A stretch of DNA of 64,000 nucleotides from Pseudomonas fluorescens (GCF_005938625.1 NZ_VCNJ01000006.1:1-64000), one strand, 5' to 3'; shown: positions 42,970 to 55,604, counted from the first letter of the stretch. The notes: generated by a model from the letters alone, not told the origin. Numbers and translations are program-made.

Positions 42970-43598
42970 GGATTCAACTCCTCCAGTCCAGCCTGTTGCC
43001 ATGCCTTGAAGGCTGGCCATTGGTAGACGGTTTCAACATAGGCTTCGTCGGCGGCCGGCAGCTTCACCTGATAAGTGCGCAGACGCACGGCGATCGGCGC
43101 GAAGAAGGCATCGGCCAGACTCACACGACCAAAGAGATAGGGGCCGCTTTCGGTGGCCGCGGCACGGCACTCGGCCCACAGCGCGAGCATGCGCTCGATA
43201 TCAACCTTCACTTCCGGCGGTACCGGGTTCAGCGGTGCGTCATGGTTGAGGTTGAACGGCATGTGATTGCGCATGGCGAAGAAGCCGCTGTGCATTTGGG
43301 CGCAGGCGGATCGCGCCTGGGCACGGGCAAAGATATCGCTCGGCCACAGCTGCTCGGACGGGAACTGTTCGGCGAGGTATTCGGCGATGGCCAGCGAATC
43401 GGCGACGGTGCCGCGCGCGGTTTGCAGCAGCGGGACCTTGGCGGTCGGCGAATGCTTGAGCAGCAGCGCGCGGGTGTCGGGCTTGCCGAGTTTGATCAGT
43501 TCTTCGCTGTAGGGTGCGCCGGTCAGTTCGAGCGCCAGGGCGGCGCGCAGAGACCAGGAGGAAAGCAGTTTGTCGCCGATGATCAGGTGCAGGGACAT
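42966..43598 (-). CDS. Glutathione S-transferase family protein
   Basis: This 210-residue protein has an N-terminal thioredoxin-like domain (1-80) with SSWSLRAALALE at the glutathione-site region and a helical C-terminal domain (90-210). It may conjugate or reduce electrophiles; the substrate is unknown. It overlaps the Nudix-ThiE gene by 4 bases, and the order argJ, GST, Nudix-ThiE is the same as I recall in P. aeruginosa. Confidence 0.92.
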   Translation of the reverse strand: MSLHLIIGDKLLSSWSLRAALALELTGAPYSEELIKLGKPDTRALLLKHSPTAKVPLLQTARGTVADSLAIAEYLAEQFPSEQLWPSDIFARAQARSACAQMHSGFFAMRNHMPFNLNHDAPLNPVPPEVKVDIERMLALWAECRAAATESGPYLFGRVSLADAFFAPIAVRLRTYQVKLPAADEAYVETVYQWPAFKAWQQAGLEELNP

Positions 43599-43656
43599 GG
43601 GTGTGGCGCCTTTTCGTCAGGAGAATCAGGCCAGAATTTTTGGTGCCTGATGGGTC

Positions 43657-43738
43657 GCCATCGCGAGCAGGCTCACTCCTACAGGTGATCTGTGGCGTTT
43701 ACAAAACCACTGTAGGAGTGAGCCTGCTCGCGATGGCA
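43657..43738. repeat. REP pair, family B variant
   Basis: GCCATCGCGAGCAGGCTCAC and the inverse GTGAGCCTGCTCGCGATGGC lie between argJ and the GST gene. Some bases differ from the 37.6 and 41.9 kb copies (TGTAGGAGTGAGC instead of TGTGGGAGCGAGC). Confidence 0.92.
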
Positions 43739-43759
43739 TCGACTCGGTCTCAGGTTAGA

Positions 43760-44977
43760 TCAAGTGCGGTATTCGGCGTTGATCTTCACGTATTCATGCG
43801 ACAGGTCGGTGGTCCAGATGGTTTCGCTGCAATTGCCGCGACCCAACTCGATACGGATGGTGATCTCTTCCTGCTGCATCACCGCCGAACCCTGGGCTTC
43901 AGTGTAGGTCGCCGCACGGGCGCCACGGCTGGCGATGCACACGTCACCGAGGAACACGTCGATCTTGCTCACGTCCAGATCCGGCACGCCGGCACGGCCG
44001 ACAGCGGCGAGGATACGGCCCCAGTTCGGGTCAGAAGCGAACAGCGCGGTCTTGATCAGCGGCGAGTGCGCCACGGTGTAGCCAACGTCCAGGCATTCCT
44101 GATGGTTGCCGCCGCCATTCACTTCAACGGTGACGAACTTGGTCGCGCCTTCGCCGTCACGCACGATGGCCTGGGCCACGTCCATGCACACTTCGAACAC
44201 TGCTTGCTTCAACTTGGCGAACAACTCGCCTTCAGCGCGGGTGATTTCCGGCAGCGCAGCCTTGCCCGTGGCGATCAGCATGCAGCAGTCGTTGGTCGAG
44301 GTGTCGCCGTCGATGGTGATGCGGTTGAACGACTTGTTGGCGCCGTCGAGCATCAGGTTGTGCAGGACTTCGCGGGAGACCTTGGCGTCGGTAGCGATGT
44401 AGCCAAGCATGGTCGCCATGTTCGGGCGGATCATGCCGGCGCCTTTGCTGATACCGGTGACGGTGATGGTGACGCCGTCATGCTCGAACTGGCGGCTGGC
44501 GCCCTTCGGCAGGGTATCGGTGGTCATGATGCCGGTGGCGGCGGCTTCCCAGTTGTTTTCCGACAGATCATCCAGCGCGGCTTGCAGGGCGCCTTCGATC
44601 TTCTCGACCGGCAGTGGCTCGCCGATCACGCCGGTGGAGTACGGCAGAATCTGGCTCGCATCGACACCGGTCAGCTCGGCCAGTCTGGCGGTGGTGCGCT
44701 CGGCAGCGGCCAGACCCGGCTCGCCGGTCCCGGCGTTGGCGTTGCCGGTGTTGGTCAGCAGGTAGCGCACAGCGTTCTGCACGCGTTTTTTCGCCAGGAT
44801 CACCGGCGCGGCGCAAAAGGCGTTCAAGGTGAACACGCCCGCCACGGTCGAACCTTCGGCGCAGCGCATCACAACGACATCTTTGCGCCCGGGGCGCTTG
44901 ATGCCGGCCGAGGCGATACCGAGTTCAAAACCGGCAACCGGGTGCAACGTTGGCAAAGGACCAAGACCAACAGCCAT
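43760..44977 (-). CDS. argJ: Glutamate N-acetyltransferase / N-acetylglutamate synthase
   Basis: ArgJ recycles the acetyl group from N-acetylornithine to glutamate in arginine biosynthesis. In this 405-residue precursor the self-cleavage motif [15 protein letters not shown] places the catalytic threonine at T189, giving the alpha and beta chains. Its 3' neighbour is the GST gene and its 5' neighbour secA, the same arrangement I recall for PA4401-4403. Confidence 0.97.
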   Translation of the reverse strand: MAVGLGPLPTLHPVAGFELGIASAGIKRPGRKDVVVMRCAEGSTVAGVFTLNAFCAAPVILAKKRVQNAVRYLLTNTGNANAGTGEPGLAAAERTTARLAELTGVDASQILPYSTGVIGEPLPVEKIEGALQAALDDLSENNWEAAATGIMTTDTLPKGASRQFEHDGVTITVTGISKGAGMIRPNMATMLGYIATDAKVSREVLHNLMLDGANKSFNRITIDGDTSTNDCCMLIATGKAALPEITRAEGELFAKLKQAVFEVCMDVAQAIVRDGEGATKFVTVEVNGGGNHQECLDVGYTVAHSPLIKTALFASDPNWGRILAAVGRAGVPDLDVSKIDVFLGDVCIASRGARAATYTEAQGSAVMQQEEITIRIELGRGNCSETIWTTDLSHEYVKINAEYRT

Positions 44978-45037
44978 GAATGCGCTCCTTACTCAATGAT
45001 GTCAGCACCGCCACGCGCAGTGACGGTGGTTTAAATG

Positions 45038-45072
45038 GCAAAACGCCGCGACGGCAGGAGCCGGTCGCGGCG
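45038..45072 (-). terminator. Terminator of secA
   Basis: CGCCGCGAC (45044-45052) pairs with GTCGCGGCG (45064-45072). On the minus strand the stem is followed by TTTT, between secA and argJ. Confidence 0.75.
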
Positions 45073-45099
45073 CGGGTATTTCAGCAGTTGAAACGGGTT

Positions 45100-47835
<2,736 letters not shown>

Positions 47836-48143
47836 ATCGGCAGGATCTTCCACACTAAAGGGATGGAGGGCGGCCCCGTGAGCGTCGCCCGTGCAGCCCT
47901 CATGGCCGCATGCGAACGAGCATTCTACCCGGAAACGGAAGTGAGGAAAGTGGCGATGTTCCACGATGCTGGCACTGCGCTTTGACGGGGCTCACTTAAA
48001 ATAGGGGCGTTTTGCTCAACTTCAAGTCATACAAGGCAGAAGTTAGTCGTTGATTTAATGGGTAAAGCGGGGGCAAAAGCAATGGGCGAGTGATTTCGGC
48101 CTTTCTGCTACCATGGCGTTTCTGTTACTTCAGGTGTTCAATC
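47836..48143. promoter_or_regulatory. Divergent spacer secA / dciA
   Basis: This 308-base gap holds the promoters of two divergent essential-type genes. I see no REP, operator or small gene. The M23-peptidase gene that I recall near secA in P. aeruginosa is absent here. Confidence 0.4.
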
Positions 48144-48599
48144 ATGGCATTCCGCCCTCTTACGGCCAGAGCACCCGCCGTTCTCCTGCGCGAAGCCAAG
48201 CCGCTCAAAGCCATCCTCGGCCATGCCCAACGATTGGGGCATTTGCAACGCCTGCTCGAAAGCCAACTGCAACCTGCCGCCCGCGAACACTGCCATGTCG
48301 CCTCGTGGCGCGAAGGCAGTCTGTTGCTGATCGTCACTGATGGCCACTGGGCCACACGCCTGCGCTACCAGCAAAAACGCCTGCAGCGGCAATTGCAGAT
48401 GTTTGACGAGTTCGCCAGTCTGACGCGGATTCTGTTCAAGGTGCAGCCCCCGACGGTGCAGCGTGGAGCGGTCGGGCACACGATGGATTTGTCGACGGAT
48501 GCGGCGGCGACGATTCAGGCGACGGCGGACGGGATCAGTGATCCGGGGTTGCGTGCGGCGCTGGAGCGCTTGGCGGCGCACGCCAAAGACAAAACCTGA
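48144..48599 (+). CDS. dciA: DUF721 protein, probable helicase loader DciA
   Basis: DciA replaces DnaC as the operator of the replicative helicase DnaB in most bacteria. In this 151-residue protein the DUF721 domain fills residues about 15-115, with LLIVTDGHWATRLRYQQKRL as the clearest conserved part, and the C-terminal tail is hydrophilic. The ATG at 48144 (MAFRPLTARAPAVLL) is chosen over an upstream in-frame ATG. It is divergent from secA. Confidence 0.88.
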   Translation: MAFRPLTARAPAVLLREAKPLKAILGHAQRLGHLQRLLESQLQPAAREHCHVASWREGSLLLIVTDGHWATRLRYQQKRLQRQLQMFDEFASLTRILFKVQPPTVQRGAVGHTMDLSTDAAATIQATADGISDPGLRAALERLAAHAKDKT

Positions 48600-48610
48600 A
48601 GAAAAATCAA

Positions 48611-48685
48611 AAGATCGCAGCCTGCGGCAGTTCCTACAGATGAAACGCAATTCTTCTGTAGGAGCTGCCGCAGGCTGCGATCTTT
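48611..48685. repeat. REP pair (REPIN), family A
   Basis: AGATCGCAGCCTGCGGCAGT and the inverse AGCTGCCGCAGGCTGCGATCT bracket about 20 bases between the convergent dciA and ATPase genes. Confidence 0.9.
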
Positions 48686-48689
48686 GCTT

Positions 48690-50177
48690 TTAGCGGCGTT
48701 TGCTGCCACCGAGTAAAGAGCCCATCAAGCCGCGCACCAGTTGTTTGCCAAGGTTATTGGCAGCCTGACGCATGGCCGACTTCAGCGCCTGCCCGGCGGC
48801 AGTACCCAGGAACTCCCCTGCCCTGTCGGCAAGACTCGGCTCTTCGACGGCCGGCTTGCCGGCGGGTGCCTCAGCCTCAGGCGCCAGGCCTTTGCGCCCC
48901 ATCAGAATTTCATACGCAGACTCCCGATCGATCGGCTTGTCGTAGCGGCCCTTGAACGGTGAGCCGGCGATCAACACCGTACGCTCGGTCTCGGTCAACG
49001 GCCCGATTCGCGATTGCGGCGGTGCGACCAGCACGCGCTGGACCATCTCCGGCGTGCCTTTTTCGGTCAACGTACCGACCAAGGCCTCGCCAATCCCCAG
49101 TTCAGTCAACACCGACAAACTGTCGAACGCTGGATTCGGCCGGAAGCCGTCCGCCACCGCGCGCAGGGATTTCTGTTCTTTGGCGGTAAAGGCGCGCAAG
49201 CCATGCTGGATGCGCAGGCCGAGCTGCGCCAGCACGTCATCCGGCAAGTCCGCCGGCGATTGCGTGACGAAATACACACCAACGCCTTTGGAACGGATCA
49301 GGCGCACCACTTGTTCAAGTCGCTCCTGCAAGGCCTTCGGTGTATCGCCGAACAACAAATGCGCCTCATCAAAAAACAACGCCAGCAGGGGTTTGTCGGC
49401 ATCGCCGCGCTCCGGCAACTGCTCGAACAGCTCGGCCAGCAGCCACAACAGGAACGTCGCGTAGACCTTCGGCGCCTCGTGCACCAGGCGACTGGCGTCG
49501 AGCAAGTGGATGCGCCCACGGCCATCGGCGGTCGGCTGCAGAATGTCTTCGAGTTGCAGCGCTGGTTCGCCGAACAAGGCTTCGGCGCCCTGCTGCTCAA
49601 GGATCGCCAGACGGCGCAACAGCGCCTGACTGGAACCAGTGGTCATCAGCGCCGCGTCTTCGCCCAGCAGTTGCGGGTTGTCCTTGAGGTGATTGAGCAG
49701 CGCCTTCAGGTCTTTCAGGTCCAGCAGCAAAAGGCCTTCGCGGTCGGCGACCTTAAAGGCTGCGTAGAGCGCCGACTGCTGACTGTCGGTCAGCTCCAGC
49801 AGACTGCCGATCAGCAGCGGGCCCATTTCGCTCAGTGTGGTGCGCAGCGGATGACCGGACTCGCCGTGGATATCCCACAAGGTCACCGGATAAGCCTGCG
49901 CCTTGTAATTGAGCCACGGCATCCCGGCGATACGCTCGGCAACCTTGCCTTGCGGATTACCGGCAGCCCCGAGACCACACAGATCGCCCTTGATGTCAGC
50001 GGCAAACACCGCCACCCCGGCGTCACTGAACGCCTCGGCCAAACGCTGCAAGGTGACGGTTTTACCGGTACCGGTGGCGCCGGCGACCAGTCCGTGGCGG
50101 TTCGCCAGGCGCATGGCCTGAGCAATCTGCTGGCCTGCGAGGTCGGCGCCGATTACGAGTTGCGAGGAGTCAGGCAT
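48690..50177 (-). CDS. HerA-like ATPase (DUF853 family)
   Basis: This 495-residue P-loop ATPase of the HerA/FtsK superfamily (YjgR/DUF853) has Walker A GATGTGKT (33-40) and Walker B ALFFDEAHLL (about 269-278). The C-terminus (about 420-495) is alanine/lysine-rich. Archaeal HerA works with NurA in DNA repair, but no nuclease gene adjoins this copy. The ATG at 50177 is preferred to an upstream TTG. Substrate and role are unknown. Confidence 0.9.
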   Translation of the reverse strand: MPDSSQLVIGADLAGQQIAQAMRLANRHGLVAGATGTGKTVTLQRLAEAFSDAGVAVFAADIKGDLCGLGAAGNPQGKVAERIAGMPWLNYKAQAYPVTLWDIHGESGHPLRTTLSEMGPLLIGSLLELTDSQQSALYAAFKVADREGLLLLDLKDLKALLNHLKDNPQLLGEDAALMTTGSSQALLRRLAILEQQGAEALFGEPALQLEDILQPTADGRGRIHLLDASRLVHEAPKVYATFLLWLLAELFEQLPERGDADKPLLALFFDEAHLLFGDTPKALQERLEQVVRLIRSKGVGVYFVTQSPADLPDDVLAQLGLRIQHGLRAFTAKEQKSLRAVADGFRPNPAFDSLSVLTELGIGEALVGTLTEKGTPEMVQRVLVAPPQSRIGPLTETERTVLIAGSPFKGRYDKPIDRESAYEILMGRKGLAPEAEAPAGKPAVEEPSLADRAGEFLGTAAGQALKSAMRQAANNLGKQLVRGLMGSLLGGSKRR

Positions 50178-50367
50178 TTTGTCACCCAATGGTTAATCTT
50201 TGATTGCGCATGGCCGATAAAGAGGAGTGAGAGACCCCGACCACAAGTCAGGCCGGACATTTCCCTAAGGAGAGACGGAAATATCAGCTTGTTTTCACCC
50301 TTGCCCATTTTGCGCGCTTCTATAAAAGCACGCCCTGGACATTAAGACCTTAGCGGAACCCCAAGCC

Positions 50368-52257
50368 ATGAACAAAAATCTGCGCTTCAGCCATAAAATT
50401 TTGCTTGCCGCCGCCCTCATCGTCATCGCCGCTTTCGCCTCCTTTACGCTGTACAACGACTGGTTGCAGCGCAATGCGATCCGCGATGACCTGAACAACT
50501 ATCTCAACGAGATGGGCGAAGTCACTGCCGGCAATATCCAGACCTGGCTCAGTGGCCGCATTCTGCTGGTCGAGAACGCCGCCCAGAACATCGCCATCAA
50601 CCCCGAGCCCGCCAACGTCGCCAGTCTGCTGGAACAGAAAACCCTGACCTCGACGTTTATGGCGACCTACCTGGGCGATGCCACCGGGCACTTCACCATC
50701 CGCCCGGACACGAAGATGCCGGACGGTTTCGATCCGCGCGTGCGCCCTTGGTATAAAGGTGCCGAGAGCAGCAGCACTTCGACCCTGACCGAGCCGTACA
50801 TCGACGCCGCTACTGGCCAACTGATCATTTCCATCGCCACAGCCTCGAAAAAGGCTGGTCAGAGCGTGGGCGTGGTCGGTGGCGACTTGAGTCTGCAATC
50901 GCTGGTCGATACCCTCGCCGCCCGGGATTTCGACGGCATGGGTTATGTGTTCCTGGTCAGCGCCGACGGCAAGATCCTCGTGCACCCGGACAAGGCCTTG
51001 GTGATGAAATCACTGAAAGAAGCCTATCCGCAGGACACCCCGCGCATCAGCAGCGACTTCAGCGAAGTCACCGTCGATGGCAAGACGCGCATTGTCACGT
51101 TCGCGCCGATCAAGGGTTTGCCGTCGGTGAACTGGTACATCGGTCTGTCGGTGGACAAGGATCAGGCTTTCGCCATGCTCAGTCAGTTCCGCACCTCGGC
51201 AGTGATCGCCACCGTGATCGCGGTGGCGATCATCATCGCCCTGCTCGGCATGCTGATCCGCCTCCTGATCCAGCCGCTGCACGTGATGACCCGCGCCATG
51301 GAAGACATCGCTGACGGTGAAGGCGACCTGACCAAACGCCTGACCATCGTCAATAACGATGAGTTCGGCATCCTCGGAACCGCATTCAACCGTTTCGTCG
51401 AACGCATTCACGGCTCGATCCGCGAAGTGTCTTCGGCGACCGGGCAAGTCAACGAAGTCGCCCTGCGCGTGGTCGCGGCGTCGAACTCGTCGATGTACAA
51501 CTCCGACCAGCAAGCCTCACGCACCAGCAGTGTCGCCGCGGCGATCAACCAGCTCGGCGCCGCCGCGCAGGAAATCGCCCGCAACGCCGCACAAGCGTCG
51601 AATCAGGCCAGCGATGCTCGCGGTCTGGCTGAAGACGGTCAGCAAGTGGTCGATCGCAGCATCAAAGCGATGAATCAACTGTCGAGCATGCTCAGCGCGT
51701 CGAGCAGCAACATCGAGTCGCTGAACAGCAAAACCGTGAACATTGGTCAGATTCTTGAAGTGATCACCAGCATTTCCCAGCAAACCAACTTGCTCGCGCT
51801 TAACGCGGCAATTGAAGCGGCGCGAGCCGGTGAGGCCGGCCGTGGGTTTGCCGTGGTGGCGGATGAAGTGCGTAATCTGGCCCATCGCACCCAGGAATCG
51901 GCGCAACAGGTACAGACCATGATTGAGGAGCTGCAAGTCGGCGCCCGTGAATCGGTGAGCACCATGAGCGACAGCCAGCGTCACAGCCAGGACAGCGTGG
52001 AAATTGCCAACCTTGCCGGGGAGCGCTTGAACAGCGTGACGCAGCGCATTGGCGAGATCGACGGGATGAACCAGTCGGTGGCCACGGCGACCGAGGAGCA
52101 GACCGCTGTTGTCGAGTCGATCAACGTCGATATCACCGAGATCAACACGCTGAACCAGGAAGGCGTGGAGAACTTGCAGGCGACGTTGCGGGCTTGTTCG
52201 GATCTGGAGCAGCAGGCTTCGCGGTTGAAGCAGTTGGTTGGCAGTTTCCGCATTTAA
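50368..52257 (+). CDS. Methyl-accepting chemotaxis protein, PctA-type dCache
   Basis: This 629-residue chemoreceptor has two membrane segments (about 10-30 and 275-297) around a double-Cache ligand domain, then HAMP (about 298-350) and a cytoplasmic signalling domain. The tip reads [29 protein letters not shown] across 470-500. R126, W128, Y129, Y144 and D173 sit at the amino-acid-binding positions I recall for P. aeruginosa PctA, which has the same length. Amino acids are therefore the likely ligands. Confidence 0.93.
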   Translation: MNKNLRFSHKILLAAALIVIAAFASFTLYNDWLQRNAIRDDLNNYLNEMGEVTAGNIQTWLSGRILLVENAAQNIAINPEPANVASLLEQKTLTSTFMATYLGDATGHFTIRPDTKMPDGFDPRVRPWYKGAESSSTSTLTEPYIDAATGQLIISIATASKKAGQSVGVVGGDLSLQSLVDTLAARDFDGMGYVFLVSADGKILVHPDKALVMKSLKEAYPQDTPRISSDFSEVTVDGKTRIVTFAPIKGLPSVNWYIGLSVDKDQAFAMLSQFRTSAVIATVIAVAIIIALLGMLIRLLIQPLHVMTRAMEDIADGEGDLTKRLTIVNNDEFGILGTAFNRFVERIHGSIREVSSATGQVNEVALRVVAASNSSMYNSDQQASRTSSVAAAINQLGAAAQEIARNAAQASNQASDARGLAEDGQQVVDRSIKAMNQLSSMLSASSSNIESLNSKTVNIGQILEVITSISQQTNLLALNAAIEAARAGEAGRGFAVVADEVRNLAHRTQESAQQVQTMIEELQVGARESVSTMSDSQRHSQDSVEIANLAGERLNSVTQRIGEIDGMNQSVATATEEQTAVVESINVDITEINTLNQEGVENLQATLRACSDLEQQASRLKQLVGSFRI

Positions 52258-52265
52258 GATCAAAG

Positions 52266-52447
52266 GCCTACCCCCTCACCCCAGCCCTCCCGAAACGTCG
52301 GACCGCCCCCAGGGGGGCGAGGGGGAAAGGGAGCCGATCGGGGGGGTTTCCAGACCTGAGTTCGACTCAGGTCTCTCAAGTCGGTGTAACTCCAACATCC
52401 ACCTCGGTCAGTCCCCTCTCCCTCCGGGAGAGGGTTAGGGTGAGGGT
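52266..52447. repeat. Inverted pair of CCCTCTCC-type repeats (family C)
   Basis: A divergent left unit (CCCCCTCACCCCAGCCCTCC with an insertion) and a right unit (CCCTCTCCCTCCGGGAGAGG, then GTTAGGGTGAGGG) lie in the chemoreceptor-glycosyltransferase spacer. Confidence 0.75.
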
Positions 52448-52538
52448 GCTCTTCAGCTCTACCGCGCAATCCCGACCGAACATCTATTCTTGATAAAGGT
52501 CAACCAAGGGAGAACCACGCAGCGGAGGGTTGATCACC

Positions 52539-53651
52539 GTGCATATCGCCGACATCACCATGTTCTACGCCCCGGCCAGCGGTGGCGTGCGCACTTATCT
52601 GGATGCCAAACACCGCCGGTTGGGCGTCAAACCCGGCATTCGCCACAGCCTGTTGATTCCAGGTGCGCATTTGGGCGAAGACGACGGCGTTTACACGGTT
52701 CCCGCCCCCGCCCTGCCCTTCGGCAAAGGGTATCGCTTCCCGCTGCGCCTCGCGCCTTGGCGAAATGTCCTGCAGGATTTACAGCCTGATCTGATCGAAG
52801 TCGGTGACCCTTATCTGACCGCCTGGGCCGCGCTTGATGCGCGGCGGCAGCTCGATGTGCCGGTGATCGGCTTCTATCACTCGGATCTGCCGCTGCTGAT
52901 CAGCAATCGCATGGGACATTGGGTCACGCCGAATATCGAGGCGTATGTCACCCGGCTTTATGGCAATTTCGACCGGGTCCTGGCACCCAGTCAGGTCATG
53001 GCTGACAAGCTTAGTGGCCTCGGCGTACGCAATGTCTTCGTGCAACCGTTGGGCGTCGATCTGCAGACCTTTCACCCCAGTGCCCGCGACTCGCAACTGC
53101 GCGCAGAACTGGGTATCGCCGAAGGCACCCGGTTGTTGATTTTTGCCGGGCGCGGTTCGAAAGAGAAAAACCTCCCGGTACTGCTCCAATGCATGCAACG
53201 CCTCGGCCCGCGCTATCACTTGCTGCTGGTCGGTTCGTCGATGCCCACGGCCGTGCCGGACAACGTCAGTGTGATCGACGAATTCTGCCCCGCACCACGC
53301 GTCGCGCAGTTGATGGCCGGTGCCGATGCGTTGATCCATGCCGGCGATCAGGAAACCTTTGGGCTGGTGATCCTTGAAGCCATGGCTTGCGGCATTCCCG
53401 TGGTGGCGGTGGCTGCCGGCGCGTTCGAAGAGATTGTCACGGAGTCCTGCGGTCTGCTGTGCGCGCCAAACAACCCGCAGGCGATGGCCAATGCCGTGCG
53501 CGAACTGTTCAGTCGCGGCTGCAGCAAGCTCGGCGCACAGGCCCGCCAGCATGTCGAAACCCACTACGCCTGGGACACAGTGGTCGACAGTTTGCTGGGC
53601 CACTATCACGCGGTACTTGGGCATACGCTGCCGCGGGTGGCCAATGGTTGA
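52539..53651 (+). CDS. GT4-family glycosyltransferase
   Basis: This 370-residue GT-B glycosyltransferase has a C-terminal donor domain with FAGRGSKEKNLPVLL (nucleotide-sugar site) and the EX7E motif ETFGLVILE followed by AMACGIPVV. The N-terminus starts MHIADITMFYAPASGGVRTY. The GTG at 52539 is chosen because GGAGG lies 10 bases upstream; the TTG at 52530 is too close to it. It overlaps the deacetylase gene by 8 bases. Acceptor and sugar are unknown; a glycolipid is plausible given the neighbours. Confidence 0.9.
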   Translation: MHIADITMFYAPASGGVRTYLDAKHRRLGVKPGIRHSLLIPGAHLGEDDGVYTVPAPALPFGKGYRFPLRLAPWRNVLQDLQPDLIEVGDPYLTAWAALDARRQLDVPVIGFYHSDLPLLISNRMGHWVTPNIEAYVTRLYGNFDRVLAPSQVMADKLSGLGVRNVFVQPLGVDLQTFHPSARDSQLRAELGIAEGTRLLIFAGRGSKEKNLPVLLQCMQRLGPRYHLLLVGSSMPTAVPDNVSVIDEFCPAPRVAQLMAGADALIHAGDQETFGLVILEAMACGIPVVAVAAGAFEEIVTESCGLLCAPNNPQAMANAVRELFSRGCSKLGAQARQHVETHYAWDTVVDSLLGHYHAVLGHTLPRVANG

Positions 53652-54420
53652 ATCGATGAACAACCCCGCCGTGTTGCTGGTACTGCACGACGTGGCTCCG
53701 TCGACGTGGGCGGATTACCAACCGTTTGTCGAGGCTGTCGATGCATTGGGCAACGTGCCGATGACGTGGCTGGTCGTACCAAACTTCCACCGGCACAACA
53801 CCCTCGACGCTCACCCGGCATTTTGTCGAATGCTCGACAGGCGCGTCGCCCGTGGCGATGAGTTGGCGTTGCACGGTTATTTTCACGATGACCAGGAGCC
53901 CCGCCCGACAACACCGCGCGACTGGTTCATGCGCCGTATTTATACCCATGAAGGCGAGTTCTATCGTTTGTCCCGGGAAACCGCCCTCGCCCGCCTGCAT
54001 GACGGCATCGAAGTTTTCCAGCGCCATGACTGGCCGCTGCACGGTTTCGTCGCCCCGGCGTGGTTGATGAGCGACGGTACCCGCCAGGCCCTGCGCGAGT
54101 TACCGCTGAGCTACACCAGTGATCCGCAACATCTTTATCGTTTGCCGGATTTCAGCGCTATCGACGCCCCCGGTCTGGTCTGGAGTGCCCGCAGTGCCTG
54201 GCGCCGTGGCTTGTCGAAAATAGTCAGCGAGCAGCGTCAACAGCGCTGGCGCGAGACGGCGGTGATTCGGCTAGGCTTGCACCCTGTGGACATGCGCCAC
54301 CGTTTCTCCCGTGATTACTGGTTGAAAACCCTTGAACGACTGTTGGCGGATGGACGAGTACCTATGAGCAAAATCAACTGGCTTGCGCAACAGTGCAGTC
54401 ACCTGGAACGCGCCGCATGA
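53644..54420 (+). CDS. DUF2334-type polysaccharide deacetylase
   Basis: This 258-residue protein has a NodB-like deacetylase fold of the DUF2334 type. LLVLHDVAPST supplies the first metal-binding acid, ELALHGYFH (about 77-85) gives the paired histidines, and FVAPAWL and LHPVDMRH follow. No signal peptide is seen, so it should act in the cytoplasm, perhaps on a sugar-lipid intermediate. It overlaps both neighbours, indicating a single operon. Confidence 0.86.
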   Translation: MVESMNNPAVLLVLHDVAPSTWADYQPFVEAVDALGNVPMTWLVVPNFHRHNTLDAHPAFCRMLDRRVARGDELALHGYFHDDQEPRPTTPRDWFMRRIYTHEGEFYRLSRETALARLHDGIEVFQRHDWPLHGFVAPAWLMSDGTRQALRELPLSYTSDPQHLYRLPDFSAIDAPGLVWSARSAWRRGLSKIVSEQRQQRWRETAVIRLGLHPVDMRHRFSRDYWLKTLERLLADGRVPMSKINWLAQQCSHLERAA

Positions 54421-55415
54421 GTCGCGGCGTTCTGTTGCTCATCGGCCTGCTCGCGGCGGTGCTGATTCCCGTTGTGCTGGGCGGCGGCGAAACCTGGGCG
54501 CGCCTGCAAAGCTTCCCTTTGCACTGGTTGCTGATCATGTTCGGCATGATTCTGCTGTGCTGGGGCATCAACACCCTGCGCCTGCGGCTGCTCCTCGGGG
54601 ATCAGCGCGAACGCGTCACGCCACTGAAAAGCCTTGGCGTGGTCATGGCCGCCGAATTTGCCTATTGTGCGACACCCGGCGGCAGCGGCGGGCCGCTGAC
54701 AATCATGGCTCTGCTCGCTCGCTCGGGCGTTCGTCCGGCGCGGGGCAGCGCGGTGTTTGCCATGGATCAACTGAGTGATTTGCTGTTCTTTCTCTGCGCC
54801 CTCAGCGGGATTCTGATTTATGCGCTGTTCCAGCACCTCAGCGATCGCCTGGAGTGGCTGCTGACGGTCAGCGCCGTGTCGCTGTTTGGCGGCCTGTTCA
54901 GTTGCGTAGTCGTCGCGCGCTATCACCGTGCATTGATTCGTCTGAGTGGGCGTCTGTTGGCGAGGATGAACGTCAAGGCCAGCACCCGACGCGGTTGGGC
55001 GCGCAAGTTGCTGCACTTTCTTGCCGCGTTTACCGACACCCTGAAGTTGCCCTGGCAGACGCTGATCAAGGTCTTCGCCCTGACGTGCGTGCATTGGCTG
55101 CTGCGTTATAGCGTGTTGTATCTGGCGTTGCGCGGCCTGGGCGCAGACTTGCAATGGGCCTGGAGTTTTCTGGTGCAGATGCTGTCGCTGGGTGCCGGGC
55201 AATTCAGCCTGCTGCCGGGCGGTGCAGGGGCGGCGGAGTTGACGTCTGCGGCGCTGCTGGCGCCGATGGTGGGAAAATCCACCGCAGCGGCGGCGATTCT
55301 GATCTGGCGGGTGGTGACGTATTACTTTTATCTGCTGGTCGGAGGACCGGTGTTTTTATTGATGCTGGGCCGGCCGTTGTTGAAGAAGCTAATGAACGTC
55401 AGACAGGCTTCTTAG
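54417..55415 (+). CDS. Flippase-like membrane protein (lysylphosphatidylglycerol synthase TM family)
   Basis: This 332-residue inner-membrane protein has about eight hydrophobic segments (first at 3-22) and belongs to the UPF0104/YbhN-like family, related to the membrane half of MprF flippases. The motifs EFAYCATPGGSGGP and LGAGQFSLLPGGAGAAE are typical. The ATGA overlap with the deacetylase (4 bases) ties the genes together. A role in moving a modified lipid across the membrane is inferred. Confidence 0.86.
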   Translation: MSRGVLLLIGLLAAVLIPVVLGGGETWARLQSFPLHWLLIMFGMILLCWGINTLRLRLLLGDQRERVTPLKSLGVVMAAEFAYCATPGGSGGPLTIMALLARSGVRPARGSAVFAMDQLSDLLFFLCALSGILIYALFQHLSDRLEWLLTVSAVSLFGGLFSCVVVARYHRALIRLSGRLLARMNVKASTRRGWARKLLHFLAAFTDTLKLPWQTLIKVFALTCVHWLLRYSVLYLALRGLGADLQWAWSFLVQMLSLGAGQFSLLPGGAGAAELTSAALLAPMVGKSTAAAAILIWRVVTYYFYLLVGGPVFLLMLGRPLLKKLMNVRQAS

Positions 55416-55578
55416 CGTCATCCTGATCCTCTTCTTTGAGTTGTTCCCACAACTCGGCGGCACCGGGAAACTCGGTTCCATCCTCCGGGCTCATGTCATC
55501 CGGGTCATATCGACTCAAACAACCCTCGCCCAAAGTCGCCGGCGCTTTGGAAGTGGCTTTGTCCAGTGGATCGGTCAT
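55399..55578 (-). CDS. Small acidic protein, function unknown
   Basis: This 59-residue open frame starts MTDPLDKATSKAPATLGEGC and ends EEDQDDAKKPV. GAGGAA lies just before the ATG. It is acidic, without a membrane segment, and overlaps the end of the convergent flippase gene by 17 bases. The CLSRYDPDDMSPEDGTEFPG core and the good ribosome binding site make it likely to be real. Function unknown. Confidence 0.7.
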   Translation of the reverse strand: MTDPLDKATSKAPATLGEGCLSRYDPDDMSPEDGTEFPGAAELWEQLKEEDQDDAKKPV

Positions 55579-55604
55579 GGCTTTTCCTCAAAGCTGAAAT
55601 GAAC

